DNA of 64,000 bases from Hydrogenophaga sp. GTDB lineage: Bacteria > Pseudomonadota > Gammaproteobacteria > Burkholderiales > Burkholderiaceae_C. The DNA is taken from contig NZ_JAUSCF010000004.1 in the NCBI RefSeq assembly GCF_030651625.1, positions 1 through 64,000 on the forward strand, written 5' to 3'. The notes beneath the pieces are model-generated. The model did no database searches and was not told where the DNA came from. It saw only the letters and a program-made list of their open reading frames with translations. The position numbers and the translations under genes are program-made. Within the stretch, counting starts at the first letter, position 1. Each line of letters opens with the position of its first letter. This document shows positions 1 to 9,801 of the stretch, piece by piece.

Positions 1-114
1 CTGAAGACCACCGAGGCGCTGGTGGTCCTGGCTCGCAAGCTGCTGCGCATTGCGTTTGCCGTCTGGCACAGTGGCACACCGTTTGACCCGCAGCGGGTAG
101 CCCTGCGCGCTTGA
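1..114 (+). CDS. IS110-family transposase, C-terminal end (partial)
   Basis: The first 37 codons of frame 1 end at a TGA at 112-114. They read as the extreme C-terminus of an IS110/IS116/IS902-type transposase, with the typical tail LARKLLRIAFAVWHSG before a short basic end. Family knowledge: these DEDD transposases catalyse cut-and-paste or copy-out movement and leave few or no terminal inverted repeats. The 5' part lies outside the window, so intactness cannot be judged. Directly downstream, from about 130, the DNA matches the second half of an intergenic repeat found elsewhere in the window. The right end of the element should therefore lie between 115 and about 130. Confidence 0.75.
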   Translation: MKTTEALVVLARKLLRIAFAVWHSGTPFDPQRVALRA

Positions 115-125
115 CGAAAACCATA

Positions 126-242
126 GAACCTCCGCCGGCCCAAGATGCCGTCCCCCGTCCAAGCGCCGAAGGCGCGCCAGAGAGGGGGGAAGCCGCGTCA
201 GCGGCGCAGGGGGGCGCTCCGAATACAGCGCAGGGGGGGTAC
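126..242 (+). repeat. Dispersed intergenic repeat, right half (copy 1)
   Basis: This GC-rich spacer lines up with the copy at 21361-21496. Both have a GCCGGCCCA start, then GCCGTCCCC, a GCCGAAGGCGC stretch, AGAGGGGGAAG and two GGCGCAGGGGG repeats. Matching begins inside what is an intact CCGG-C-TTC-G-CCGG hairpin in the other copy. The left half of the repeat is missing and is replaced by the IS110-type element end. Confidence 0.6.
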
Positions 243-2627
243 CTAATTCAACAGGCGTTCAGGATTGGCATCCAGCTTGGCCAGCGCGTCCCGCGTGGCG
301 CGCACGGTGAGCGCCTCGTCTTCACTGGGCACCAGCAAACCGGCCTGCAGATACGCCGCCACGCGCGCCGACTGGACGAGGAAACACCGTCCACCATTGG
401 TCACGAAAAGGTAAAGCTGGCCCCTCTGGCTGCGCCAGGCCAGTTGCACGCTGTTGAGCTTGCCGTTGTGGTCCAGACCGAACCAGGAACCAATCTGCAG
501 TTCGACTGCCCATGCGCGCATGGCTTCGCTCGGCTGGCTGCCCCCCTGATTGATCACCTCGATGTTGCTGGCATCCACGCCCGTGATCATCTCGATGCTC
601 TCGTTGTCGAGATCCAGATCGCCCACACCGCTTTCGGGCAGAAAATCCTCGAGATTGGCCAGCCGCTTGGCGAGGTTGTCCAGGCTCTCTTCAGAAATGG
701 CTTCCGTGCGTGACATGAAGGCGTCTGCCAATGTGTCGCTCACCGACTTGATGTGCTGGTCCTGCAGGCCGGCGGGGAAGCCCAGCAGCCCCATGCCCTG
801 TCGCAGTCGCTGCAGCAAACTGGGCAGTTGCTGGATCACGCGAGCGCGGTCGTTGCGGTTGGGCTTGGCACTTGCAGCCCACAGAAGGTCTGTGGCCACC
901 TGTTTGAGCGAGCCGGTTTCTTCGTGCTTGAGTCCGTATTTCACGCTGGCCACCGCCAGCACGTCCACCCAGACCTTGAACAGAAACTCGCGCACTTCCT
1001 CGCGAACCGGCACGTCGTCGAGCAGCTTGCGCAACTCGATGGTGTATTGCACCGACAGGGTTTCCTTCTGCTCGATCTGCTGCGCCACACTGACCACACG
1101 GCTGGTGCTGTCCTGCTCACTGAGGTAGGTCGACAGAAACTTCTGGAATTCGTCAAACACGAGTTGGAACACACGCCGGCCGGTTTCCGGATACTGCTCG
1201 ATCACCTGCACCACGCGCTTGATTTCAGCCTCAAGCGCGGTGGACCCCACGTTGGTTTCGAAACCCATCACGCAGGAACCCATTCGGTCGATCAATTTGC
1301 GCGCGGGGTGCTGCAGGGCACTGAAAAACTCGGGCTCGGCCAACGCCACCCGCAACACCGGGATCTGCAGGCGGGCAAACCAGACCCGGACACTGGGCGG
1401 AATGCGTTCTTCGGCCAGGATGCTCTGGAACATGAGCGCCACAACCTCGATCGTGGCCTTCTCAGTGGAGGTGCTCGCCGCTTGCTTGAGCTCTGCCGTG
1501 CGGTGGCGCAAGGCACTGGAGGCGCGCTCCACGTGACTGGCATCCATGTGCACCGCGCCACCGCCCGACACGCCATAGGCAGCATCCATGTTGCCAGTGA
1601 AGGGCGCTCCCACCTCGCCGCGAACCACTTCCATGCTCTGCTGCATGGCCTGTTCCAACCTTGGTGAAGGGGGAAGCAACTGGGTGGCCTCAAAATCGCC
1701 GCCGATTTTGTCCATGAGCAGGCGTTTGAGCCGCCCCACCACGCCTTGCGCCCGCATGCGCGCGCGGGCGAGAGGTGTGGCACTGGTCAGCATACGGGTT
1801 TCTTCGTGTACGCCCATGGAAGACGACCCGGGACGCGAAGCACCGAAACCCCCGGATGCGGAGCTTCCTGCGGGTCCGAACCCAGGCGCTGAAGACAAAC
1901 TGGATCCGGGCGCGTCACGCGACACATCGCCGGACCGCCGACCCGCCGGCTCCGGTGCGGCTTTTGAATCGGTTCGAGCACCCGGCGCCCGCTTCACCAG
2001 CGACTGAAGGTCGATTTCCTTCATGACGCCGCTGGACACGAGAAACTCGTTGGCCGCCTTGTATCCTTCGTGCAGTTTGTTGGCCATGATGGGCAAGAGC
2101 GCTTCCTGCACCATGGTCCACGCCTCCCGCGTCATCTGAGCGTCCAGCCATTGATCCACAAGAATGCGTGACGTCACATCGGGCAAAAGCACATCGCCCC
2201 GTGGCAATTCCTGTCTTTTCTCCAGGTGCTGGATGCGCAAGCGCAGCTCGTTAAGCTCGGAAGACGACTTGTCGAGGATCCGCATGGCCAACCGAGAGGC
2301 CAGAATCTGGTCGTCGATGGTGCCTTCGGCCACCAGCTCCAGTCTTCCGGTGCTCATGGGATTGCCGGCGGTACTGAGTTTGGGCAACAGCGTGCGCTGC
2401 AATTCTTTGCGGCTGCCGTTGAGCCAGGCGGTCTGGTGTTTCTGGAAAGCGGTCCAGGCGTCTCTTCGATCCTGCATTTCTCGTGCCGGACCAGCCTGAT
2501 CGAGGAGGGAAGTCAGCCGCGCGTCACAAGCTCTGACCATTTCGGGAAGCGCACGACCCACGTGAACCACAAAGAGTTCACGCGCCTGTTTGGCAAGAGA
2601 GGAGACGTGCTGATCAGGCGAAACCAC
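243..2627 (-). CDS. DUF1631 family protein
   Basis: This is a 794-residue soluble protein matching the DUF1631 family of betaproteobacteria and gammaproteobacteria, which has no established function. The N-terminal third is helical and rich in leucine and arginine. A Ser/Gly/Pro-rich linker sits near residues 210-280. A long helical domain follows, and the C-terminal ~120 residues form a mixed domain ending in NPERLLN. The start is a GTG; no convincing ribosome binding site precedes it and no in-frame ATG gives a better N-terminus. The gene stands alone between the repeat/IS junction and secF, on the same strand as the sec genes. Family members are sometimes misannotated as thymidine phosphorylase; nothing here supports that. 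Confidence 0.8.
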   Translation of the reverse strand: MVSPDQHVSSLAKQARELFVVHVGRALPEMVRACDARLTSLLDQAGPAREMQDRRDAWTAFQKHQTAWLNGSRKELQRTLLPKLSTAGNPMSTGRLELVAEGTIDDQILASRLAMRILDKSSSELNELRLRIQHLEKRQELPRGDVLLPDVTSRILVDQWLDAQMTREAWTMVQEALLPIMANKLHEGYKAANEFLVSSGVMKEIDLQSLVKRAPGARTDSKAAPEPAGRRSGDVSRDAPGSSLSSAPGFGPAGSSASGGFGASRPGSSSMGVHEETRMLTSATPLARARMRAQGVVGRLKRLLMDKIGGDFEATQLLPPSPRLEQAMQQSMEVVRGEVGAPFTGNMDAAYGVSGGGAVHMDASHVERASSALRHRTAELKQAASTSTEKATIEVVALMFQSILAEERIPPSVRVWFARLQIPVLRVALAEPEFFSALQHPARKLIDRMGSCVMGFETNVGSTALEAEIKRVVQVIEQYPETGRRVFQLVFDEFQKFLSTYLSEQDSTSRVVSVAQQIEQKETLSVQYTIELRKLLDDVPVREEVREFLFKVWVDVLAVASVKYGLKHEETGSLKQVATDLLWAASAKPNRNDRARVIQQLPSLLQRLRQGMGLLGFPAGLQDQHIKSVSDTLADAFMSRTEAISEESLDNLAKRLANLEDFLPESGVGDLDLDNESIEMITGVDASNIEVINQGGSQPSEAMRAWAVELQIGSWFGLDHNGKLNSVQLAWRSQRGQLYLFVTNGGRCFLVQSARVAAYLQAGLLVPSEDEALTVRATRDALAKLDANPERLLN

Positions 2628-2709
2628 AATAATTTCAGTATGACACGAAAGCGCTCCGACCCATCATGGGATCCGGCCAAGCGTGACAGGCGCCCGGGCG
2701 ACATGGCTC

Positions 2710-3672
2710 TTATACAACAGCACCAGCGTTCGGATCATCTGGATCCCCATCTTTCCCATCCTTGCGGGTCCCTGGCTTGACCAGGTCCTCGCGAGACACG
2801 CCCAGCCACATCGCCACGGAGGCCGCCACGAAGATGGATGAATAGATACCGAACAGGATGCCGATGGTCAGCGCCAGCGCAAAGTAGAACAGCGTGGGGC
2901 CGCCAAAGAGGAGCATGGACAACACCATCGCCTCGGTCGAGCCATGGGTGATGATGGTTCGGCTCATGGTGGACGTGATGGCGTGATCGATCACCTGGGC
3001 AGGGGTCATCTTGCGCTGACGCCGGAATGTTTCGCGTATTCGGTCAAAGATCACCACCGACTCGTTGACCGAATACCCCAGCACCGCCAGCACCGCCGCC
3101 AGCACCGCCAACGAAAACTCCCATTGGAAAAACGCGAAGAAGCCGAGAATGATGACCACATCGTGCAAGTTGGCGACGATGGCTGCGATCGCGAACTTCC
3201 ATTCGAAGCGGAACGACAGATAGATCACGATGCCGATCACCACCATGGCCAAGGCGAGCAGACCGTCCTCCACCAGCTCACGCCCCACCTGGGGGCCGAC
3301 GAACTCGGTTCGGCGCAGCTCGACCGTGGGGTTCTGGACCTTCAATGCCGCCAGCACCGTCTCGCTTTGCTGACCTGCGGTCTGACCGCTCAAGGTGGGC
3401 AAGCGCAGCAGCACCTCGCGTGAAGTGCCGAAATTCTGCACCGGTACATCGGTGTAGCCCAGTCCTTCAATGACCCGACGTACCGCCCCCAGGTCGGCAG
3501 GCTGCTCGTAGGCCACCTCCATCACGGTACCACCGGTGAATTCCACCGAGAGGTTGAGCCCACGGGTGACCAGAAAAAACACCGCCAGCACGAAAGCAAG
3601 GGTGGAGAACGCGTTGAGTGCCAACGCGTGTTTCATGAACGGGATATCGCGGCGGATTCGGAAAAACTCCAT
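2710..3672 (-). CDS. secF: Protein translocase subunit SecF
   Basis: SecF is an inner-membrane subunit that works with SecD to use the proton motive force to complete SecYEG-dependent export. The 320-residue protein has a first membrane segment at about residues 17-38, a periplasmic domain containing EFTGGTVMEV, and a bundle of five membrane segments. In that bundle lies the family motif GYSVNESVVIFDRIRE near residues 195-215. Length matches the family (about 310-325). The start ATG is preceded by AAGGAATAAA on the coding strand. It lies 96 bp after secD in the same direction, so the genes are co-transcribed. Confidence 0.97.
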   Translation of the reverse strand: MEFFRIRRDIPFMKHALALNAFSTLAFVLAVFFLVTRGLNLSVEFTGGTVMEVAYEQPADLGAVRRVIEGLGYTDVPVQNFGTSREVLLRLPTLSGQTAGQQSETVLAALKVQNPTVELRRTEFVGPQVGRELVEDGLLALAMVVIGIVIYLSFRFEWKFAIAAIVANLHDVVIILGFFAFFQWEFSLAVLAAVLAVLGYSVNESVVIFDRIRETFRRQRKMTPAQVIDHAITSTMSRTIITHGSTEAMVLSMLLFGGPTLFYFALALTIGILFGIYSSIFVAASVAMWLGVSREDLVKPGTRKDGKDGDPDDPNAGAVV

Positions 3673-3709
3673 GCTATTTATTCCTTGTTGGGAGTTTTCA
3701 GAGGAAGCT

Positions 3710-3730
3710 CATATGCGCGAAGCGCATGTG
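3710..3730 (-). other. Short hairpin in the secD-secF gap
   Basis: The 96-bp gap holds an inverted repeat, CATATGCGC / GCGCATGTG, around a 3-base GAA loop, with one mismatch pair. No T-run follows on the coding strand, so it is not a canonical terminator. It could stabilise or pause the transcript between the two cistrons. Confidence 0.4.
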
Positions 3731-3768
3731 ATGCTGTAACTAAAAATTCCATGGTCGTTTCCCGTTCT

Positions 3769-5655
3769 TCAGTTGGACTTGGTGGACACCGCAGCGCCGG
3801 TATCGGGTTTCCAGACGGTACCGATCGCCAGCGACTTGAGCTTGCGCTGGCGGCCATACCAGAAATTGACCAAGCCGCGACTGAAGAAAACCGAAGAGAA
3901 CATGCTGGTCAGAATGCCAATGCAATGCACCACGGCAAACCCGCGGACAGGGCCGGAGCCGAACAGCAACAGGGCCACACCAGCGATCAGGGTGGTGACG
4001 TTGGAGTCCAGAATGGTGCCCCAGGCGGTCTCATAGCCGTTCTGAATGGCCGTCTGGGGCGCCGCCCCCCTGCGCAACTCTTCGCGGATGCGCTCGTTGA
4101 TCAGCACGTTCGAGTCGATCGCCATGCCCAGCGCCAAGGCCATGGCCGCGATACCCGGCAATGTGAGCGTGGCTTGCAGCATCGACAGCACCGCCACCAG
4201 CAACACCAGATTGAAAGCCAGCGCGATACTGGAAAACACACCAAACAGCATGTAGTAGAAACTGATGAAAACGACGATCACCACGAAGCCCCACATCACG
4301 CTGTTGAAGCCGCGCTCGATGTTCTCTGCGCCCAGGCTGGGGCCGATGGTACGTTCCTCGACGATTTCCATGGGCGCAGCCAGCGAGCCGGCGCGCAGCA
4401 GCAACGCGGTGTCGCTGGACTCGACCGTGCTCATGCGACCGGAGATCTGCACCCGGCCCCCACCGATTTCTGTCCGGATGACCGGCGCCGTCACGACCTC
4501 GCCCCGCCCTTTTTCAAACAGGATGATGGCCATCCGTTTACCGACGTTCGCGCGGGTAACGTCGCGAAACACGCGCGCACCCTTGGCGTCCAGCGTGAGG
4601 TGCACCGCGGCTTCCTGTGTCTGGCTGTCGAAACCGGCCTGCGCGTCGGTGAGGTTTTCGCCTGTGAGCAGCACGTCGCGGCGCACGATCACGGCACGAC
4701 CCTCGCGATCAAGATAGCGTTCGGATCCGAAAGGGACCGGGCCGGTGCCGCGTTCCGCAGCAAGGCCTTCGGCGCTTTCGTCGACCAGGCGCACCTCCAG
4801 TGTCGCAGTGCGGCCCAGAATGTCCTTGGCTTTGGCGGTGTCCTGCACGCCTGGCAGTTGCACCACGATGCGGTCCAGACCCTGCTGCTGGATCACCGGT
4901 TCGGCCACGCCCAGCTCGTTGATGCGGTTGTGCAAGGTCGTGATGTTCTGTTTGAGGGCTTGGTCCTGCACCTGTCGCGCTGCCTCGGGCCTGATGGTGG
5001 CCTGCAGCCTGAAGCCAGCCGCATCAGACACATCGTTCACCTGCAAAACAGCAAACTGGTCTTGAATCACGTTGCTCGCGGCTTCCAGGGTCTGGGCATC
5101 CGCCGCGCGCAGTTCGATGGTCTGCCCACTGCGGGTCACACCGCCATGGCGCACGCCCTTTTCCCGCAAGGCCACGCGGAGATCGCCGGCCAGCACGTCC
5201 GTGCGACGCACCAGGGCGGCCGGCATGTCGACCTGCAGCATGAAGTGCACGCCACCTCGCAAGTCCAGGCCCAGGTACATGGGCGAAGCGCCCAGCCCGG
5301 CCAGCCACGACGGCGTTCGGGGCAGCAGGTTGAGTGCGACCACATGGGTGGGATCGGCCGGATCGGTATTCAGCGCGCGATCAATGGCGTCGCGGGCCTT
5401 GAGCTGATCGTCTGTGGTTTCAAAGCGGGCGCGAACCGAGTTGCCTTCAAACTGGATCAGTGAGGCCGCAATGCCCTGCTCGGCCAACACCTGCTCCACG
5501 CGTGTGGCTGTCTCGCCATCCACTCGCACCGACACCTTGCCCGCCGAGACCTGTACCGCAGGCGATTCGCCAAACAGGTTGGGAAGCGCATAGATCAGGC
5601 CGATCAGCAGCGCGACGGAAATGATCGCGTACTTCCACAGCGGGTAACGGTTCAT
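3769..5655 (-). CDS. secD: Protein translocase subunit SecD
   Basis: SecD is the large partner of SecF in the Sec accessory complex. The 628-residue protein has a membrane segment at about residues 10-27 and then the conserved periplasmic motif GLDLRGGVHFML near residue 130. A long P1 domain follows. Five C-terminal membrane segments begin near residue 450 and contain LGMAIDSNVLINERI. Length is normal (about 615-630). The ATG start gives a typical MNRYPLWKY N-terminus. It is flanked by yajC upstream and secF downstream, the standard proteobacterial order. Confidence 0.97.
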   Translation of the reverse strand: MNRYPLWKYAIISVALLIGLIYALPNLFGESPAVQVSAGKVSVRVDGETATRVEQVLAEQGIAASLIQFEGNSVRARFETTDDQLKARDAIDRALNTDPADPTHVVALNLLPRTPSWLAGLGASPMYLGLDLRGGVHFMLQVDMPAALVRRTDVLAGDLRVALREKGVRHGGVTRSGQTIELRAADAQTLEAASNVIQDQFAVLQVNDVSDAAGFRLQATIRPEAARQVQDQALKQNITTLHNRINELGVAEPVIQQQGLDRIVVQLPGVQDTAKAKDILGRTATLEVRLVDESAEGLAAERGTGPVPFGSERYLDREGRAVIVRRDVLLTGENLTDAQAGFDSQTQEAAVHLTLDAKGARVFRDVTRANVGKRMAIILFEKGRGEVVTAPVIRTEIGGGRVQISGRMSTVESSDTALLLRAGSLAAPMEIVEERTIGPSLGAENIERGFNSVMWGFVVIVVFISFYYMLFGVFSSIALAFNLVLLVAVLSMLQATLTLPGIAAMALALGMAIDSNVLINERIREELRRGAAPQTAIQNGYETAWGTILDSNVTTLIAGVALLLFGSGPVRGFAVVHCIGILTSMFSSVFFSRGLVNFWYGRQRKLKSLAIGTVWKPDTGAAVSTKSN

Positions 5656-5766
5656 GTTGAAGTCAGGCCGCAGAGGCCCTCAAAAAAGTCGACGAGGTGC
5701 GGTCGCGGGCGCTGCCTGGCACAAGGCTGGCAGCGCGTGAACCGCACCCATGAAGGAACACGGTTT

Positions 5767-6090
5767 TCAGACCGCCTTGAGCGAGCCCTTGGGCAGCACC
5801 TGCACCACAGCAGAGCGTTGCATCTGGACTTCCACCCCATCGGTAAGTTCCACGCCGATATAGGCCTCGCCGATCTTGGACACCTTGCCCAGCAGACCGC
5901 CTGCGGTGACCACTTCGTCGCCTTTGGCAAGGGCTTCGACCATGGCCTTGTGCTCCTTCTGGCGCTTCATCTGGGGACGAATCATCACGAAGTACAAAAC
6001 CACGAACATCAACACCAGAGGCAGCAGGCCCAGCATGGTGGACTGGGTATCGCCGCCAGCGGCTTGGGCGTAAGCAGGGGAAATGAACAC
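5767..6090 (-). CDS. yajC: Preprotein translocase subunit YajC
   Basis: YajC is a small inner-membrane protein associated with SecDF and YidC. I place the start at a GTG at 6090, giving a 107-residue protein that begins MFISPAYAQAAGG, the usual N-terminus in this group. GGAG lies about 7 bases upstream. An upstream in-frame TTG (6117) would add nine poorly conserved residues and remove the ribosome-binding-site logic. One membrane helix spans roughly residues 20-40 and is followed by the basic motif RPQMKRQKEH. It is the first gene of the yajC-secD-secF unit. Confidence 0.95.
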   Translation of the reverse strand: MFISPAYAQAAGGDTQSTMLGLLPLVLMFVVLYFVMIRPQMKRQKEHKAMVEALAKGDEVVTAGGLLGKVSKIGEAYIGVELTDGVEVQMQRSAVVQVLPKGSLKAV

Positions 6091-6119
6091 AGGCAATCTC
6101 CAACAAGTTCGATTCAATG

Positions 6120-6148
6120 AAAAACGCCGAAGGCCCGGGAGGGCCTTC
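6120..6148 (-). terminator. Rho-independent terminator of the indolepyruvate oxidoreductase gene
   Basis: On the minus strand an 8-bp perfect stem, GAAGGCCC / GGGCCTTC with a 4-base loop, is followed by GGCG and five Ts. It sits between the end of the oxidoreductase gene (6211) and the yajC start (6090), so it separates the two transcription units. Confidence 0.75.
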
Positions 6149-6210
6149 AGGGAAACCGCCCGGGCAATCTGGTCGCAACAGGCGATTGTATGCGGCGGCC
6201 CGGACGGGCG

Positions 6211-9200
6211 TCAGGCGGCTTGCGTCGCGCCCTGGTTGGGCTGGCGCCACTGCGCCATCAGCGCGGCCCAGCGGCTGCGGGTGGCCGCCAGGTTGCGTGC
6301 CTTCACGTGACCAAAGCCCTTGATCTGCTCGGGCAGTCGGGCAATGTCCAGTGCCAGTGCGTGATTGCCGGCATCGAGCTGTTCAAGCAGTTCTTCGATG
6401 GTGCTGCGGTATTCGCTGATCAACGCGCGTTCGGTGCGGCGCTCTTCGGTGCGACCGAACACGTCCAGCGCGGTGCCGCGCAAGAACTTCAGCGGTGCCA
6501 GCCAGCGGAAGGCCGTGAACATGTAGGCGCCGAACGGCCGCTTCACCAGCTCGCCCTTCTCGTTGGTCTTGGCCATGAGGGGCGGCGCCAGGTGCACCTT
6601 GAGCTTGAAATCACCCTCGAACTGGCTGGCCAGGCGGTCGTGGAAAGCGGTATCGCTGTGCAGCCGGGCAACCTCGTACTCGTCCTTGTAGGCCATGAGC
6701 TTGAACAGGTTGCGCGCCACCGCTTCGGTCAGGCTGGATTTGCCGAACGGCGCCTCGCGCTCGCGCACGCGGGCCACGAAAGTCTGGTAGCGGGTGGCGT
6801 AGGCGGCGTTCTGGTAGCCGGTGAGGAACTCGACCCGGCGCTGGACCAGGCTGTCCACCGTTTCGCGCTTCTTGAACTGGATCACCTGGGCACCGGCGGA
6901 GGCCGGTGACAGCAGGGCGACCACGGCCTTGGGGTCGTGCGCGGCCCGGCGCCCCCACTCAAAAGCGGTCTTGTTCTGTGCCACGGCCACGCCGTTGAGT
7001 TCAATGGCACGCATCAGGGCGTCCAGGCCCAGCGGCACCCAGCCCCGTTGCCACGCATAACCCAGCATCATCGGGTTGGTGTAGATGCTGTCGCCCATGA
7101 GCGCGCTGGACGCGGCCTCGGCGTCGAACACGCCCACGGCGGCTTCGCCCAGGTTGGCCAGCAAGGCGTCCACACAGGCCTGTGCCGGATTCTGCCAGTC
7201 GGGATTTTTGACGAACGCGGCGGTGGGCGTGGCGCTGACATTGAGCGCCACATGGCTGCGCCCTGCGCGCAGGCGCTGCCAGGTTTCCTTGTGCGCCGCC
7301 ACGATGGGGTCACAGCCGATCACCAGGTCGGCCGAGGCGGCCGACACGCGCGTGGTGCGGATCGCGTCCTGGTGGGCGCCGATGAGCACATGGCTCCAGG
7401 TGGCGCCACCCTTCTGCGCCAGGCCTGCGGCGTCCTGCGTGACGATGCCCTTGCCTTCGATGTGGGCGGCCATGCCCAGCAGCTGGCCGATGGTGATGAC
7501 ACCGGTGCCGCCCACGCCGGCGACGATGATGCCCCAGGCTTCTTCGCTCAGCACCGGCAACGCAGGCTCAGGCAAAGCACCGCCGGTCCATTCGGCCTTG
7601 GCGCCGCTCTTGTCCTTTTTGCGAAGCTGGCCGTCTTCCACGGTGACGAAGCTCGGGCAGAAGCCCTTGACGCAGGAGTAGTCCTTGTTGCAACTGCTCT
7701 GGTTGATGGTGCGCTTGCGCCCGAACTCGGTGTCCAGTGGCTCCACCGACAGGCAGTTGCTCTGCACGCCACAATCCCCGCAACCTTCACACACCAGTTC
7801 GTTGATGACCACGCGCTTGGCCGGATCCACCAGAGTGCCGCGCTTGCGGCGGCGGCGCTTTTCGGTGGCACAGGTCTGGTCGTAGATGATGACCGTGGTG
7901 CCCTGGATCTCGCGGAACTCGCGCTGCACGGCGTCCAGCGTGTCGCGGTGCTGTATGGCGATGCCGCTGGGCAGACCGGTCACGCTGGCGTATTTTTCGG
8001 GCTCGTCGGTCACGATCGTGATCTTGGCCGCGCCTTCGGCACGCATGCTCTGCGCAATCTGCACCACGCTGTGGCCTTCAGGCCGTTCGCCCACCTGCTG
8101 GCCACCGGTCATGGCAACGGCGTCGTTGTAGAGGATCTTGTAGGTGATGTTCACACCGGCGGCGATGCTCTGGCGCACCGCCAGCAGGCCACTGTGGAAG
8201 TAGGTGCCGTCGCCCAGGTTGGCGAACACGTGCTGCTCGTTGCTGAAAGGCTGCTGGCCCATCCAGGGCACGCCCTCGCCGCCCATCTGGGTGAAGCCCA
8301 CGGTGGCGCGGTCCATCCAGATCGACATGAAGTGGCAGCCGATGCCAGCCATGGCGCGCGAGCCTTCGGGCACTTTGGTGCTGGTGTTGTGCGGGCAGCC
8401 CGAACAGAACCAGGGCTGGCGCTCAGCGCCTTGCACGCCCTGGGTCAGCAGGGTCTGCATGGATTGTTCCTGGGCGGTGAGGATGGCGAGCTGCGCATCA
8501 ATGCGTGCCTGCACGTCTTCGGGCAGGCCAAGCTTGCGCAGGCGGCGCGCCACCGCGCGGGCGATGATGGCGGGCGACAAGTCGGCGTTGGCGCGCAGCA
8601 GGGTGTGCGCGCTGGGGTTGGGCACGCTCCATTCGCCGCCGCTGAAGTCGCCTTCGCCTTCGTCGAACTTGCCCAGCACGTTGGGGCGCACGTCGCTGCG
8701 CCAGTTGTAGAGCTCTTCCTTGATCTGGTATTCAATGACCTGGCGTTTTTCTTCCACCACCAGGATCTCACGCAGGCCGGTCGCGAATTCGCGCGTGGTC
8801 TGTGCCTCCAGCGGCCACACCACGTTGACCTTGTGCAGGCGCAAGCCGATGCGCTGGCAGGTGGCGTCGTCCAGGCCCAGGTCAAGCAAGGCCTGACGCG
8901 TGTCGTTGAAGGCCTTGCCGCTGGCGATCAGGCCAAAGCGGTCGTTCGGGCCAGCGATCACGTTGTGGTTGAGCTTGTTGGCGCGGATGTAGGCCAGCGC
9001 GGCGTACCACTTGTAGTCGAACAGCCGGGCCTCCTGCTCCAGTGCCGCATCGGGCCAGCGGATGTGCAAGCCGCCGGGGGGCATTTCGAATTCGGGGATC
9101 ACGATGTTGACGCGTTCGGGGTCGATCATGGCGGTGGCGCTGCTCTCCACGATTTCCTGGATCGTCTTCATGCCGGCCCACACGCCACTGAATCTGCTCA

Positions 9201-9801
9201 TGGCAAAGGCGTGAATGCCCAGGTCCAGGATGTCCTGCACCGTGGACGGGAAAAACACCGGCAGGCCGCAGGCCTTGAAGATGTGGTCGCTCTGGTGGGC
9301 GGCGGTGGAGCTCTTGGCCACGTGGTCGTCGCCGGCCACCGCGATCACGCCGCCCCAGGGGGTGGTACCAGCCATGTTGGCGTGCTTGAACACGTCGGAG
9401 CAGCGGTCCACGCCCGGGCCCTTGCCGTACCAGATGCCGAACACACCGTCGAACTTGTTGCTGCCCGGCGGCGCAAAGCCCAGTTGCTGGGTGCCCCACA
9501 GCGCGGTGGCGGCCAGTTCTTCGTTCACACCGGGCTGGAACACGATGTTCTGCGCCTTGAGGTGGGGCGCAGCCTTTTGCAGGGCCTGGTCGTAGCCGCC
9601 CAGCGGCGAACCCCGGTAGCCGCTGATGAAGCCCGCTGTGTTTTTGCCGACCACGGCATCGCGCTGGCGCTGCAGCATGGGCAGTTTCACCAGTGCCTGC
9701 ACGCCGCTCATGAAGGCACGGCCGTGATCCAGCGTGTATTTGTCATCCAGGCTGACGGATTCCAGGGCCTGGCGGATGTGTTCGGGCAGTGGGGCATTCA
9801 T
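6211..9801 (-). CDS. Indolepyruvate ferredoxin oxidoreductase family protein (fused alpha/beta type)
   Basis: This 1196-residue enzyme belongs to the 2-oxoacid:ferredoxin oxidoreductases that oxidatively decarboxylate aryl-pyruvates such as indolepyruvate to acyl-CoA, using thiamine diphosphate and iron-sulfur clusters. The N-terminal half has TPP-type pyrimidine and pyrophosphate domains. A Cys-rich stretch (CEGCGDCGVQSNC, then CNKDYSCVKGFCP) near residues 660-710 looks like Fe-S ligands. A gamma-subunit-like domain starting VAGVGGTGVITIGQLLG follows. I start at ATG 9801 with GGAG upstream; a longer frame to 10134 would run through the divergent regulator and lacks homology. The gene is divergent from an Lrp-type regulator, which suggests control by an amino acid or its keto acid. 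Confidence 0.93.
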   Translation of the reverse strand: MNAPLPEHIRQALESVSLDDKYTLDHGRAFMSGVQALVKLPMLQRQRDAVVGKNTAGFISGYRGSPLGGYDQALQKAAPHLKAQNIVFQPGVNEELAATALWGTQQLGFAPPGSNKFDGVFGIWYGKGPGVDRCSDVFKHANMAGTTPWGGVIAVAGDDHVAKSSTAAHQSDHIFKACGLPVFFPSTVQDILDLGIHAFAMSRFSGVWAGMKTIQEIVESSATAMIDPERVNIVIPEFEMPPGGLHIRWPDAALEQEARLFDYKWYAALAYIRANKLNHNVIAGPNDRFGLIASGKAFNDTRQALLDLGLDDATCQRIGLRLHKVNVVWPLEAQTTREFATGLREILVVEEKRQVIEYQIKEELYNWRSDVRPNVLGKFDEGEGDFSGGEWSVPNPSAHTLLRANADLSPAIIARAVARRLRKLGLPEDVQARIDAQLAILTAQEQSMQTLLTQGVQGAERQPWFCSGCPHNTSTKVPEGSRAMAGIGCHFMSIWMDRATVGFTQMGGEGVPWMGQQPFSNEQHVFANLGDGTYFHSGLLAVRQSIAAGVNITYKILYNDAVAMTGGQQVGERPEGHSVVQIAQSMRAEGAAKITIVTDEPEKYASVTGLPSGIAIQHRDTLDAVQREFREIQGTTVIIYDQTCATEKRRRRKRGTLVDPAKRVVINELVCEGCGDCGVQSNCLSVEPLDTEFGRKRTINQSSCNKDYSCVKGFCPSFVTVEDGQLRKKDKSGAKAEWTGGALPEPALPVLSEEAWGIIVAGVGGTGVITIGQLLGMAAHIEGKGIVTQDAAGLAQKGGATWSHVLIGAHQDAIRTTRVSAASADLVIGCDPIVAAHKETWQRLRAGRSHVALNVSATPTAAFVKNPDWQNPAQACVDALLANLGEAAVGVFDAEAASSALMGDSIYTNPMMLGYAWQRGWVPLGLDALMRAIELNGVAVAQNKTAFEWGRRAAHDPKAVVALLSPASAGAQVIQFKKRETVDSLVQRRVEFLTGYQNAAYATRYQTFVARVREREAPFGKSSLTEAVARNLFKLMAYKDEYEVARLHSDTAFHDRLASQFEGDFKLKVHLAPPLMAKTNEKGELVKRPFGAYMFTAFRWLAPLKFLRGTALDVFGRTEERRTERALISEYRSTIEELLEQLDAGNHALALDIARLPEQIKGFGHVKARNLAATRSRWAALMAQWRQPNQGATQAA

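Noticed and set aside
111..713. Plus-strand frame after the transposase end
   Set aside because: It covers the repeat and then runs antisense to the DUF1631 gene, with no domain or ribosome binding site.
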